NCBI GenBank assembly: GCA_900095095.1
Contig: FMBT01000409.1
Location: 1-64,000 of the forward strand
Direction: 5' to 3'
Origin: Fragilariopsis cylindrus CCMP1102
Taxonomy: Eukaryota > Bacillariophyta > Bacillariophyceae > Bacillariales > Bacillariaceae
Length of the DNA stretch: 64,000 bases
The notes under the pieces were generated by a model that was given only the letters and a program-made list of their open reading frames with translations, did no database searches and had not been told where the DNA came from. Position numbers and translations under genes: made by a program. Below are positions 44,601 to 55,123 of the stretch, piece by piece; the first letter of the stretch is position 1; each line of letters begins with the position of its first letter.

Positions 44601-44650
44601 ATTTAGCTGGTGTATTAAGACGAGAATTAGAACGTATCAATCGTCGTTGA
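41268..44650 (+). CDS. Protein with three hnRNP-Q-type acidic domains and a long Q-rich region
   Basis: Exons 41268-42635, 42833-44317 and 44456-44650. Introns 42636-42832 (GTAGGG..AAG) and 44318-44455 (GTAAGA..CAG) are both phase 0; the product is 1015 residues. The N-terminus is K/E/V/A-rich. Then come two copies of the hnRNP-Q/SYNCRIP acidic-domain pattern: [12 protein letters not shown] to [16 protein letters not shown] (~268-335), and [17 protein letters not shown] to [16 protein letters not shown] (~358-430). A long G/R-, P- and Q-rich disordered region fills exon 2 ([13 protein letters not shown], poly-P, many poly-Q). Exon 3 encodes a third copy, [20 protein letters not shown] then [10 protein letters not shown], ending at TGA 44648-44650. 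The pattern resembles SYNCRIP's VQNKSAFLCGVMK. It is likely a nuclear or RNP-associated RNA-binding scaffold. No RRM is seen. A stretch at 42769-42784 in intron 1 is poly-C. Confidence 0.85.
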
Positions 44651-44861
44651 AAAAAAAGAAAAATGGAATGACTTCTAGTATCTAACTATTTTGTATATGA
44701 TGTGTATGCATGAAAATGTTTTCTGTTCCGAAAAATATATAATTATTCATGAAAAATTTAAAAATAAATATCAAATCCTATAAAATCTATAATTATCGTA
44801 TTCGTAAGCTGGTCTAGTAGAGTAGTATAATCTAAACATTTCGAGGCAATGTCGTAACGTT

Positions 44862-47800
44862 TCAAAACAACGAATCTTCAAGCGTGACATCCCCTTCTCC
44901 TTCCACGTCATTAACCGACATCTTGATCAGAACTGTATCCTCATCTCCACGTAAGATGTCATCAATCGGTAATGATTTGAATTGTGCTGATGTTGGATTT
45001 TGTCCTCTAAATTCATACCTTACTACTTTCTTTTCGTCGTATATCGCCTTTTTGATGTTATCGCTAAAGATAAATACATGACTTCTATCTAGTACACATT
45101 GTGTGGCGGCCGATCTTAATACGTCAACACCGTTCATGCATTGCCGTATAACAGACGGAGGTAACGTCACTTCAAGAGATCTACCACGAACGATTCGGAT
45201 TGCAGTTGCTTTCCGTCCAGTTATTGTACTTGTTTCAGTCTTACTTAGGTTGGTAGACTCTACATCACCTCCTATCGATACGTCACTCATATCGACATCT
45301 ATTGTTTTAATTCCTGGGGGGTTATCATCACCTGTATGTCGCTCCTTTTTCACTTTCTGTGTCGCTGCTTCTGTAGTCGATGCATCGTCAGTCGTGTCGA
45401 TTTCTTTTGTTTCAATTTGTGGCACATTATCTGCTTCTTCGTTTTCGTCTTCACATTCTCCTTCTTGATTGGGTTCACGTTCTACCTCTTGCTTGATTTT
45501 TCTTGAATCTTCGTCTGCTGGAAAATTTGATGATTGGTCGTATATTGGTGCAATGTGCTCTTCTTCCGGTTCCTCCTTGATTTTCATTTGTTCATGTGCC
45601 AATGATAGGCGCTCATATGATATTTTCTCGCGTACTACATCCGACCCTGCCTCAGCTTCTGGCTCTATGTCTATGTATATGGTGTCATCTAGCATGAAAT
45701 ATGTTTCAGTATTCGACAGAAGCTCGTCTAGATCATTATTGCATTCAGATAAGGAAACATTATTTATTGGTTGCAGTGGTAGATCTCGAACATTAGAAGC
45801 TACCCTTGCACTTTGCGAGGTCATATCATCGATTTGACTATCATCTGCCTTCGTATTTTGAAGTATCGGCAAAAGGTGCGTTACGATTATTTTATCTCTT
45901 ACTCTCGTTCTGTTGTTGCTGTGTACAAATCTGAAAAGCAAAATGGTCGATTTTAAAGTAAGGGAAGTAAAGATAAGTAAGTTAAATAGGATACCATTGG
46001 GATTTTGTTTGTGCATAAATTTTGGCGTCAATGACTCACTTTAAACATGGATTCAGAGTTCGGATAATGAATAGTAGTTCTTCTGCAACTTCGTGCTTCT
46101 TATGTAGTGAATCGGCTTGTCGGAACTTTCGTAGAGAATAGTCAATTTTTCCTGTTCGATATACAATATTTCGAAGTTTCTCGGTATCTTCGAATGATGT
46201 TTTTTTGTATCTCAAGAGGTCTTCCTTTTCACTCTGGTTACTATCTGCATTCCATAGAATATCATTGATTCTCAGCAGTCTGTTGTAACCCCCCAATTCC
46301 AACCATGTGCCAGTCTGTGAAATTTGAAATAGAAATCTTACATAAACATTTAGGTAGTAAAAAATGCAATGAGTATTGTACTATTCAGTAACTAAAGAAA
46401 TTTAAGTCAACCCGTACAGGATTTATTCTTACCTCATGGGAGGAGTCAATTGTTGCACGCGTTCTAATACTTTTTTTTGAACTTCAATGATTTGCTCTAC
46501 CCTATTCTTCTTGTCTTTCAACCACGCGATTCGATATAGCTCAAAAAATCCTTCTGTATGTAAAAGTCGTTGTAGCTTTATATTGCCTTCACATTCACGA
46601 AAGTGCAGAAAGCTCGTATCATCCCTACTACAATATAAACCCAGCTGTAGTACATCGTTCCCGCTTGGTTGTGTTTCCATCAGTTTCAATCTGATATCAT
46701 TGCAAAGCACGGCGGGAGCTTTTACTTCCTTCCAGTTATCTGTCTTTGGTATTTGGCGCAAAAATCTGAAGCATATACAGCACGTAATACCATGAGCGAA
46801 GAATATGATACAAATTGAAAGAATTTCGCTCGTTATACATTCAGCATGCCGTGCATAACTTACCTAACAGGCGGATCGGAAATATTCCGGATGTCTTTCG
46901 ACATTCTTTCCGCGATTCCAAGCTGTAGCTTTATATCACCTCTTTCCATTGCCTTTCTAAAATGCTCTCTATTCGTAGGTTTTCCTAAATGTAGGACTTG
47001 ATCAATAGCTCTACGAACTTTATCCCTGTCTCTTTTCTCACTATAAATATATGCTAGTCCCAATATGATGTCATTGTCCGTCGGCTGGATTATTTGCACT
47101 GCTCCCGAAAGAGCCACAGCAATCAGCCGATTAATTTTCGCTCGACCTAATTCTACCCATTCGTCAGAATTTTCTTTATGTAAAAATCTTGTTAAAGTAG
47201 AAATAAAATAAGTCAAAACAAAGAAGATAAAATAAAATGGAGAATTTTCTGTGAGTGCAGCATTTTAAATAACAACGAAAAATCTAATCACTCTTATACC
47301 TCCTCCATCGGTTCTTTGACGATTGCCTTACCTTACAGGATGGTATTCAATATTTCGAATTACTCCCCATACTGAGTTCGCTATTTCAAGTTGTTGGATA
47401 CTAGTTTTTGCATTTAGAAACTGCTCTCTATATGGAGTGGGTCGTCCAGATTTTATCGCTCGAAGTAGAATGATTTGAAGTTTTTTTCCGCAAGATTTTA
47501 TAACTTTCCCATTTGCAACAAATATATCAACATATTCCTTTCCTGGTGTTTTTTGGTTGAAATCTTCGTTTCTTTCTTTTCTTGCTTTGAAGTCTTCAGA
47601 GACATGCCATTTCTTTGGATGAAAACATTCGTTTCCTATCGTCCTTTTGTTGAACTCTTCGTTCCTTTGTTTTCTTGCCTTGAAGCCTTCAGGGATACGC
47701 CGTTTCTTTGTATTATTGTTCGCTCTAGAAAATTTGTCTCCCACTTGTTTTACCACATCTCTGTCAGCTACTAAATGTCTTGATTCACTAATTAAATTTT

Positions 47801-48291
47801 CTACATCATACTCTTCAATGAAAGGGGCAGTGAAGGATTCTATTTTGTAGAGCAGATATTGATATATTCCTAACAATTGGTCAGAATTTTTGTTTCTTAT
47901 CGCATTTTCCCAACGGCGTATCAAAGGTAGAAAATTGATTTCACATTCACGGAAATTCTGTTGCTCTATAATTATAAGCCGATGTCTTTCTGAAGCATCA
48001 GATTTTCTTTTGTTTCCTCCTCTTCTTGCATGCTTCCGATTTCGATGAATCACGTCATCACTACGTGCTAGGTGTTCTCGTATTTGTCCTCCCTCTCGTT
48101 CACGTTTCTCCCCTCTCGAGGCAGTGAGTGCGGTGGATATTGCATCTAGAGGATGCTTATTAATATCTTCTGCCGATGACATATTATTATCCCACAACAA
48201 TAGGCCGTGTAATAGTGGAATGACGCTCGATATAATATTCTTTCTGCCTAGAGCTACTAGATCGGAGTTGCTATCGGTATCTTGCGAAAGT
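44862..48291 (-). CDS. Unrecognised protein built from duplicated phase-2 exons (5' exon not located)
   Basis: Exons 48291-47332, 47187-46864, 46765-46433, 46336-46040 and 45930-44862, all with GT..AG introns. The first four are 960, 324, 333 and 297 nt, all multiples of three, and every junction is phase 2 (AG or AA | A). Spliced junctions read ..PV/R-FLHKENSDEWVELG, ..PPV/R-FLRQIPKTDNWKEV, ..PPM/R-FLFQISQTGTWLELG and ..CL/K-FVHSNNRTRV. Exon 1 itself starts at an acceptor and reads R-LSQDTDSNSDLVALG, so an upstream exon with the start codon is expected beyond 48300. Each module then has a helical stretch (FRECEINFLPLIRRWE; FRECEGNIKLQRLLHTEGF; YSLRKFRQADSLHKKHEV). Exon 5 is E/D/S-rich with IKQEVE/VKKERH SUMO-like sites, then a folded C-terminal part (SLEVTLPPSVIRQ, HVFIFSDNIKK). 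Nuclear role likely; family unknown. Confidence 0.75.
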
Positions 48292-48797
48292 CTCGAACCA
48301 CAAAACAGATTGTGGTACAACGTATGATGAGGTGTGGGCGGTGCGTATGTGATGCATTGATTTTGTATTTTGTTTTATTCTCTTCTTTTTGTTGTTGTGC
48401 TATATGTACTTGTACATGGTGTACATAGTAGAAGTACTTCAAACTTCCTCCGTGCAACGCTTAATTCAACCGCACTATCGGTTGAAAATTTAGTGTAAAA
48501 GCACGCTAAAACCTTAAAATATTTAGATCTACTCACTCACAAAATAGAGGGTTAAAGTCACAAGTTTCCCTCATCCTCCTTGCAAATTTCGTCGTTGAAC
48601 ATCGAACGCATCCAGTCCGATGAAACTCTACGATACGTGTACTTGAACAGCGGTAAGAAACTCGACATATTACGTTGCATCATCCCAGCTAAAGGATACG
48701 ATCTGGCAGCAGTTGCAGGAGACAGAACAAAATAAATAGTAGCTGTATAGCTTCTAGCTAGTTAGTTATGTTCAAGTTGGAGAAAATTATATATATC
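48292..48797. other. Spacer with a coherent orphan reading-frame fragment (plus strand)
   Basis: 48562-48735 on the plus strand is open and protein-like (SSLNIERIQSDETLRYVYLN, KLDILRCIIPAKGYDLAAVA, ending GDRTK-TAA), but has no start codon and a stop just upstream. It looks like a 3' remnant of a gene or element. At 48442-48455 the sequence ACTTCCTCCGTGCA matches the arm of the 8503 hairpin. The missing 5' exon of the minus-strand modular gene should also lie in or beyond this stretch; I could not place it securely. Confidence 0.4.
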
Positions 48798-50384
48798 TTA
48801 AGCAATCTGTGAGAAATCTTCATATGGTATATTCTTTAGTACCATACCAACAACAACATCTTCATCTTCGTCGTCATTATTATCATTACCGCCGCCATGA
48901 TGTTTCTGTTTCTGTACCTTTACTTTAATAATTTGTAAATCAGCTTGATATTTTATCTTATTTAAATCTTGTATTTTTGCTTTACTACCACGATATTTAC
49001 CTTTTAGGATCCGTACTTTATTATCATCATTATTCTTATTATCATTTTTCTTCATTTTCATTTTAGGTATAACCGTTTCTAAATCATTTTGATCTAATCG
49101 TAATATATCACCACCACCATCATTATCATCATTACCATTACCCTTATCATTATCGATAATTTCAACTTCTGCAGTGTATCCATCATCATCATCAAGTACC
49201 TTATCAATAATTGCCTTTTTACGAAAATAGGATTTCCCACCAATCATTTTCTTTGATACTATTCGTACAATTATATCACGATACAACCAAGAATATTGTT
49301 GTTGTTGATGTTGTTCCGATGACAATGACAATGACAATAATGTCGACTTTGATTTCTTTTTCTGTTTTTTCTTTTCTTGTCGTCCCCCATCTTCTTCCTT
49401 ATCGTTGTTGATGCTACTGCTATCAACTACACTAGGATGTTTTCTTTTTCCTGTGCGGTTTGTTACTGTTTTGTCGTTGTTATTGTCCGTCGTCGCTGTC
49501 GCTATCATCATCGACCTCCTCGAAGAACCTTCCGCTGCCATCGTCATCAGTACACTATCTTTTTTACTGCGTGGCTTTTGATTGCTACAATTTTTGACAT
49601 CATCGTCATCGTCATCATCATCATCATCGTCATCTTCATCATTACCGAATGCTCCTCCTATTCCAACAACACCTATCGTAGATTTATTATCGGACTTCTT
49701 CTTCAACAACGATGATGATGATGATAATCCTGATAATACAACTTTGACTGCAGGTTTATTATCGTTGTCTAATAATATAGATGTTGGTATAAGTTTTGTA
49801 GAATGTAAACCCATTTTATCTAATGCTTTCGCTGCCTCCACACGTTGTGTATTCATTCTTTGTTGTAATAGCTTTTCAGCTAATTGATTTGATATATCTT
49901 TTTTTAATTGTTTTTCACGTCGTTCTATTATACCAACATCACGTTCAATAAAACTTACATACCAACCACCCTGTCCATCGGATATATTTTCTTCGACTAC
50001 ACATTTCCCTGATTTACCTAAATATTGTACAAATTCTGTTAATGTTGTCCATTGTGTCGAATTCATATGTATATGTGATTTGTATGCGATCATTTCTTGA
50101 TATATATTATTAGCATTAACTTTTTTTGTTCCATGTCTCATTTTTAAGGTTGTTAAAAAAGATTTTTCAAATTCATTGGAAAATTCCGACACGATACCCG
50201 TGGCATTGGAGGTAAATATTTTCATTTGTCTCATATGTGATTCGGAGGTGGCATGTTGTTTAAATCCATTCTGATCACGACATTGTTTTTCACACATTTG
50301 ACAATAAAATTTTAATTTTTGTAATCCACGTGATTTCATCCGATTGGCAATATCTTTGGGTGTACCACGTTCTGCTTTCACCAT
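48798..50384 (-). CDS. KIN17: KIN17 DNA/RNA-binding protein
   Basis: 528 residues, single exon, ATG 50384. The N-terminus MVKAERGTPKDIANRMKSRG then LQKLKFYCQMCEKQC is the KIN17 signature. It contains the C2H2 zinc finger C-x2-C...H-x5-H (YCQMCEKQCRDQNGFKQH, then SESHMRQM). The KIN17-specific winged-helix domain follows (SNEFEKSFLTTLKMRHGTKK, VNANNIYQEMIAYKSHIHMN, TQWTTLTEFVQYLG, GWYVSFIERD). The middle is long and D/S/K-rich (poly-D run, KRKHPSVVD basic patch as NLS). The C-terminus has the tandem SH3-like fold, with the KOW motif in VRILKGKYRGSKAKIQDL. KIN17 acts in nuclear RNA processing and the response to DNA damage and replication stress. Frame is clean. Confidence 0.96.
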   Translation of the reverse strand: MVKAERGTPKDIANRMKSRGLQKLKFYCQMCEKQCRDQNGFKQHATSESHMRQMKIFTSNATGIVSEFSNEFEKSFLTTLKMRHGTKKVNANNIYQEMIAYKSHIHMNSTQWTTLTEFVQYLGKSGKCVVEENISDGQGGWYVSFIERDVGIIERREKQLKKDISNQLAEKLLQQRMNTQRVEAAKALDKMGLHSTKLIPTSILLDNDNKPAVKVVLSGLSSSSSLLKKKSDNKSTIGVVGIGGAFGNDEDDDDDDDDDDDDVKNCSNQKPRSKKDSVLMTMAAEGSSRRSMMIATATTDNNNDKTVTNRTGKRKHPSVVDSSSINNDKEEDGGRQEKKKQKKKSKSTLLSLSLSSEQHQQQQYSWLYRDIIVRIVSKKMIGGKSYFRKKAIIDKVLDDDDGYTAEVEIIDNDKGNGNDDNDGGGDILRLDQNDLETVIPKMKMKKNDNKNNDDNKVRILKGKYRGSKAKIQDLNKIKYQADLQIIKVKVQKQKHHGGGNDNNDDEDEDVVVGMVLKNIPYEDFSQIA

Positions 50385-53153
50385 CCTTAGAAGTATTATT
50401 TTTATATATGTATATCTTTATGATCGATTGATTTGATTGATTCGATTTGATTGTTTAGTTGACTTCTTGCTACTATATTAGAACGATTGCAAGTTAAGTT
50501 AAGTTAAGTTATTGGGGCTGATGACTCTGACTCTGTTCGTGTTTTGTTTTGCTTTGTTTTGCTTCGTCGTCGTCTTTTTACTGCACTGTGCAGTATTATA
50601 CAATCGTATTAAAGTATTATTATAAAATAGACAGCAATAAACACGCGGTACAGTAGATACGATAGACGAAAGAGAACCAGACTTTGGTTTGTTTGTTTGT
50701 TGTTTGATCTTGTGTAATGTGGTTGTGGTTGTGCTTTTGTGTTTATTTGAGCTTTTGTGCTTTTTCTTTCCGCCTGTTGCTTTTCTTCCCAAGCAAGCAA
50801 CAATCAGTGTATGACTGGCGGAAGAAAAGGGACTATATAATTTCCATTAAAATAATCCAGAGCACTAATTAAGTAAGTTACTGTAAGTAAGTTATAGTAG
50901 GATGCAGGCGAATGAATCAACGAATGAATCAATCAATGATCACAATCAATCATTTTTTTACTGCAGAAGGGGTTTTCCAATGCAATGAAAGTCATAATAT
51001 GTATTACTACATAGTTTAATATTAAAGGCATCCGTAAGTAAGTGTCTACACACCTACCTGCTGATATCCATGTCTATTACATACATGCAGCAAAGCTTAC
51101 AACAACAACAACAATACCAAAGCTTTGTATGTAGCAGTAATGAAGCCAGTCACCCAAGTATCATGATGGCAATCAGTCAGTCAGTCAGTCGGCCTGTCAG
51201 TCATTGAGTCAGTCAAAGGATATAGTGTACTCTCAATTACATTAATTAGGTAGTTAGTTAGGTAGTTTGTTAGTTAGTTGGGCAATACTATACTTGACCA
51301 TGTTACTTTTTAATGATTGTTGTTTTTAATATGATGTGTTGTCAGAAGTTAGTTATAAAAGAAGTGTGAGATTTTCCATCCATGTTGTGATTGTTACTAC
51401 TGTAGTTGTTGTGATAATCATCTAGCACTTGGGTACTAGCTAGTTGTTGCGGTGACAACAATACCTGCAGTTATGGCTTAGTAGTGTTATATTCGGCACA
51501 AACTTTACACAACAATAACACTATATAATATTGTGGTCAAATTAATGCATGATGAGCTAATGTTATATTAGTATGAAATTGGTTTAAGTTGGTAGGATGG
51601 AAGGAAGGAACAATAAGAATTGAGTACATCTATCTGTTGCTACCTGTGTTGACTTCTTGCTTTCTGGTCTGGTCTGGTTGAATTTAATTGTGCGCGTGCG
51701 GTTCTGAAAGTCAGACCGGAAGGTAGGGGACTGTAATATAATTTGCTTAAAAACTGGTCCAGAGCTGGTATTTACGTCCAAGAAACACCCGCTGATGGTG
51801 AGGGATATGATGTTTACAGTAATGTATACAATCTGCTGTTATGAAGTCAGTCAGTCAGTCAGTCAGTCAGTCAGTCAGCATCTACTATACAGTACTCCAG
51901 ATTAAGTTGGGCACTATTAATAAATGACCTTGTCACTTTTAATCTGTTTGTTTGTTTGTTTGTTTGTCTGTCTGTTTGTTTGTTTGTTTGTTTGTTTGTT
52001 TGTTTGTTTGTTTGTATTAGTAAGAGTCAGTCAACTAATCGCATAATGTATGTGTTGCCTTAAGTTATAAAAATAGTGTATGGTGATTCTTGTGATACGC
52101 CTTTAGTTGTGAAAACAAATCCATCACTTAACTTACTTAGTCTTGTGTTGAGTTTTGGTACTTAACAGACTAAAATCGATCAGACAAAACGCATGGAAAA
52201 ACATCGCCAACATCGCCTTTTTTCTACTTAAGTTGTGGAATGTAATGAAAATATGTTTGCAGTAACCTTATCCGTTTCATTAGATGCCCTAATATTCATT
52301 ACAAAAGCCTTTACACAACAATAACACTTCAGGATTTTAAGTGTGATTTGAATTACAGGTTCGCTTTTTATGGCAATGGTTCATATTTATTTATAAAACC
52401 AGCTCTTAAATAGAACGGTTTTCTGCGTTACTGTACTACTCTATGAGACTTCTCCACTTGCGAAGAGTGTATTTCGTGATCAAATCACTGAGAATTATTC
52501 CTACTAGTATTACTGTGTATGCTGAAATTATTGATTTACTAAAAATAGCGCAAAGAATTAAGGTGATATGCGCTTCACGTGCTCCCCTGCATTTATCATG
52601 CTCGTGTAGTATGTTGTGTTCATAAATGTCAATGATAATTGTTTCCACTACTAGTATTGCTGTATGTTCTTTAAGCGGTTTTTTTTCGGTCGTGCACGAC
52701 CCGTTTTATTCCCTGCCGCTAATGATTTATAGGTGATTTTCGTGCCGATAAGTGCCAAGCATTTTCTCGGTCCCGGTTTTGCGAATTTTATATTTTATGA
52801 AGTATTGGGCCGATATCTCTTTTGCGATAAACTCGAAAACTGCTTGACGATAAATGATCCAATGCGTACTATTGCAAACTAACCATAAAAGATATTATCA
52901 TTCATACCACCAACGGCTTGTCTTGCTCAGACCTTAGACATCGGCGTTAGTCAATGCGCCGATAGTATTTTTGTCACATGAGCGCAGCTTGAGTTTTGTA
53001 GTTTAATAGTAGAGCTTTCTGTGAGTTGGGAACTCGTGTACTATTCTCACACCAACCCCTTCCGATATTTTGGTTATATGTAGATAGAAAGAAGTAAGTA
53101 AGAGAGAGAGAGAGAACGAGGGAATCGAAAACAAGACAAGCAATAATCACACT
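50385..53153. other. 2.8-kb intergenic region with a diverged direct segmental duplication
   Basis: No gene supported. Short low-complexity ORFs at 50499-50803 are unconvincing. The stretch ~50820-51525 and the stretch ~51700-52335 share ordered blocks (see findings). There are (GTCA)n arrays at 51173-51200 and 51845-51880, and a (GTTT)n array at about 51946-52016. At 52680-52990 the composition changes and includes a palindrome GGTCGTGCACGACC (52689-52702) and a stem ATCGGCG/CGCCGAT (~52939-52965); no known RNA was identified. Confidence 0.5.
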
Positions 53154-53663
53154 ATGGATATCGACGATCGATTGTTAACTGATATCAAAGGTATGATTAA
53201 AATTGCGGGACAGAAGGGAAACACAGTAGTAGGACCAGACGATTCGGAAAACGGTAGCATCAATAACGAAGAAATATCGTCATCAGCGCCAATTTCTTAT
53301 ACAACACGAAGGCATCAATCGGATCAACCGCCGATATCTTTTGTACAACTACCACAACAACAACAGCAACAAAGACGTGAAAGAATTGCGACGACAAAAG
53401 GTCGCCGTCGATGGTCGCAGAAGCGTTTCCTCTTGTTCTTCAAAAAGAGAGACAGAAACAGCGGTAGCAATGATACTAGTAGTAATAACAATAGTAGAAG
53501 GAACAACAGTGATAAACGCTTGGAAGGTTTGATTGAAAGATACGAAGCACAATCCTTACAAGAATCATGTTCAACGTGTGCCTTACAAGAATCATGTTCA
53601 ACGTGTGATAACGTCGTCGGCGACTTGGTGAGAGATGGTGATGTGCTTGGAAAATTCGTGTGA
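53154..53663 (+). CDS. Small basic, low-complexity hypothetical protein
   Basis: 169 residues, ATG 53154 after an A/G-rich leader, stop TGA 53661-53663. Contents: MDIDDRLLTDIKGMIKIAG, a Q-run, a strongly basic stretch (TTKGRRRWSQKRFLLFFKKR), S/N-rich repeats and a C-terminal CxxC pair. LQESCSTC is duplicated exactly by a 27-bp tandem repeat (53557-53610). No domain recognised. The single long frame and start context favour a real gene, but this is not secure. Confidence 0.5.
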   Translation: MDIDDRLLTDIKGMIKIAGQKGNTVVGPDDSENGSINNEEISSSAPISYTTRRHQSDQPPISFVQLPQQQQQQRRERIATTKGRRRWSQKRFLLFFKKRDRNSGSNDTSSNNNSRRNNSDKRLEGLIERYEAQSLQESCSTCALQESCSTCDNVVGDLVRDGDVLGKFV

Positions 53664-54464
53664 GAAATCTGGTGGGTTCTACATTTGTACTTTAGATACG
53701 ACAATAATAGCATCACGTATATGTATAATAATGGATTAATAATGTATGCAAACGGCAGTACTACTACCATTAACAAATTATACTGTATACTAATCCCAAT
53801 TCTTTGTAGCTAGCTGTGTCTAATAGTCGTATTTCGTTAACATTCCTAGAGGGATCGTTGGGGCGATGATATATTGATTCTCCTAGCAGCTAGCTGAAGA
53901 CCTAGACTAATAAACAAGTCGCTGTATGGTAGTAATATAGTACGGATTTCTTACAAATTATTTTTCTCTAATTTTATATGGAATACTTCTTATGGCTTAT
54001 GCAATTAATACGACCTACAAAGGATGTTGAATATTCATTGATACATCCTCCAGTGAGCGGCAACTGCTCATGGGCGTATTTCCGCTCGCTGGAGGAAATA
54101 TTATAATGTACGGTTCTACTGTCTTGTGTTTCCTTCCTCTTCTCTTTCTCACTCTGTGCTTAACAAATAATTAGGTGGTCCTAGTTCATTCGTTCTGTTA
54201 GTAGATTTCTTGTCCCCGTTCAATTCGTCAATGGAATATACGAATGTGTCTACCATACATCCAATTTTCTTTGCATGATAGCGTCTACAGGGAAAGAATG
54301 ACGACAGCTGTTTCTATCATCCATGCGGTCATCGATGCCATTCATTGGCGAAGTGCAATCGATGACTCACGGTGAATTAGAATCTATACCGATGTCAATT
54401 TACTCCAATCTTCTGCAACCAATCAATACTCGTAACTCGTAAAGCCTTGGCCCTTTGGCAGCAC
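53664..54464. other. Convergent spacer with a 15-bp-stem hairpin
   Basis: It lies between convergent genes. It holds the hairpin at 54046-54096. Otherwise no ORF of note and no recognised RNA. Confidence 0.5.
54046..54096. repeat. Hairpin, 15-bp stem and 21-nt loop
   Basis: TCCTCCAGTGAGCGG (54046-54060) pairs with CCGCTCGCTGGAGGA (54082-54096); the position sum is 108142. There is one T-G wobble at 54054/54088. The stem is GC-rich in an AT-rich region. It could be a 3'-end or processing structure, or a decayed inverted-repeat element. Confidence 0.8.
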
Positions 54465-55106
54465 TCAAAAAGTATTATTCCAAGCAATATCAAGGCTTAC
54501 TGCGAGGAAAACTGTCCAAAGCTGTACCAGTAATATGGGTCCACCCCTATTCATTAATAATCCATGAGTACCTTTTCCCAGAACATAACCCACGCAAAAT
54601 CCATAGGATTCAAGTTTGAATGCTACCAGTATCAAGACCACCTCTCCGATAGTGAGATAAGTGGTGCGATTCAAATTAATTGGTATCAACGGTTTATTCG
54701 CGATTGCTTGAATTTGAGAAGGCAGCAAAACCATTTTGCGCTTTCTCGCGCGGTCCAGCATAACGTCAAGGGAATCAAATTGGTATACTCCTGGCTCAGT
54801 TTCAATTTCTTTTTCATCCTTTATCATGGCTATTTGTTTATCTGCTACTTTCGCATGGCTATCACTAGGAGAACTGTTTTCATCACGTTTTGCATTCAAT
54901 TGCACTGTGGGTTGGGAGGATACGCTTAAGAAGAACGCAACTCTTAAGTTGCATGGTGGTACACGTAAGAGTACTAGGTCTCTTGCACTGCTTTGAAAAG
55001 AAGAGCGCGTGATTTGCGTTGCAGTGAGTCCAAATGACATGCTATCCACACCGAAGAAAACAAACCATAGACAGGTTCTGGCTAGGAAATAACAGGAGAC
55101 CCCCAT
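54465..55106 (-). CDS. Putative small membrane protein, possibly organelle-targeted
   Basis: 213 residues from ATG 55106; an internal ATG (MSFGLTATQITRSS) could be the true start. The N-terminus from 55106 has a hydrophobic stretch (YFLARTCLWFVFFGV), then an S/T/R-rich region that would suit a signal or transit peptide. A soluble acidic segment (SLDVMLDRARKRKMVLLPSQ) precedes two strong hydrophobic helices: YLTIGEVVLILVAFKL and PILLVQLWTVFLAVSLDIAW. The layout resembles nuclear-encoded plastid membrane proteins, but no canonical ASAFAP motif is present. No family recognised. A tRNA-like fragment lies 18 bp upstream. Confidence 0.6.
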   Translation of the reverse strand: MGVSCYFLARTCLWFVFFGVDSMSFGLTATQITRSSFQSSARDLVLLRVPPCNLRVAFFLSVSSQPTVQLNAKRDENSSPSDSHAKVADKQIAMIKDEKEIETEPGVYQFDSLDVMLDRARKRKMVLLPSQIQAIANKPLIPINLNRTTYLTIGEVVLILVAFKLESYGFCVGYVLGKGTHGLLMNRGGPILLVQLWTVFLAVSLDIAWNNTF

Positions 55107-55123
55107 TTATGACGTGCATGCCT

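Noticed and set aside
50499-50803. K/S/T-rich minus-strand ORFs upstream of KIN17
   Set aside because: Low complexity, no convincing start or domain; probably 5' flank of KIN17.
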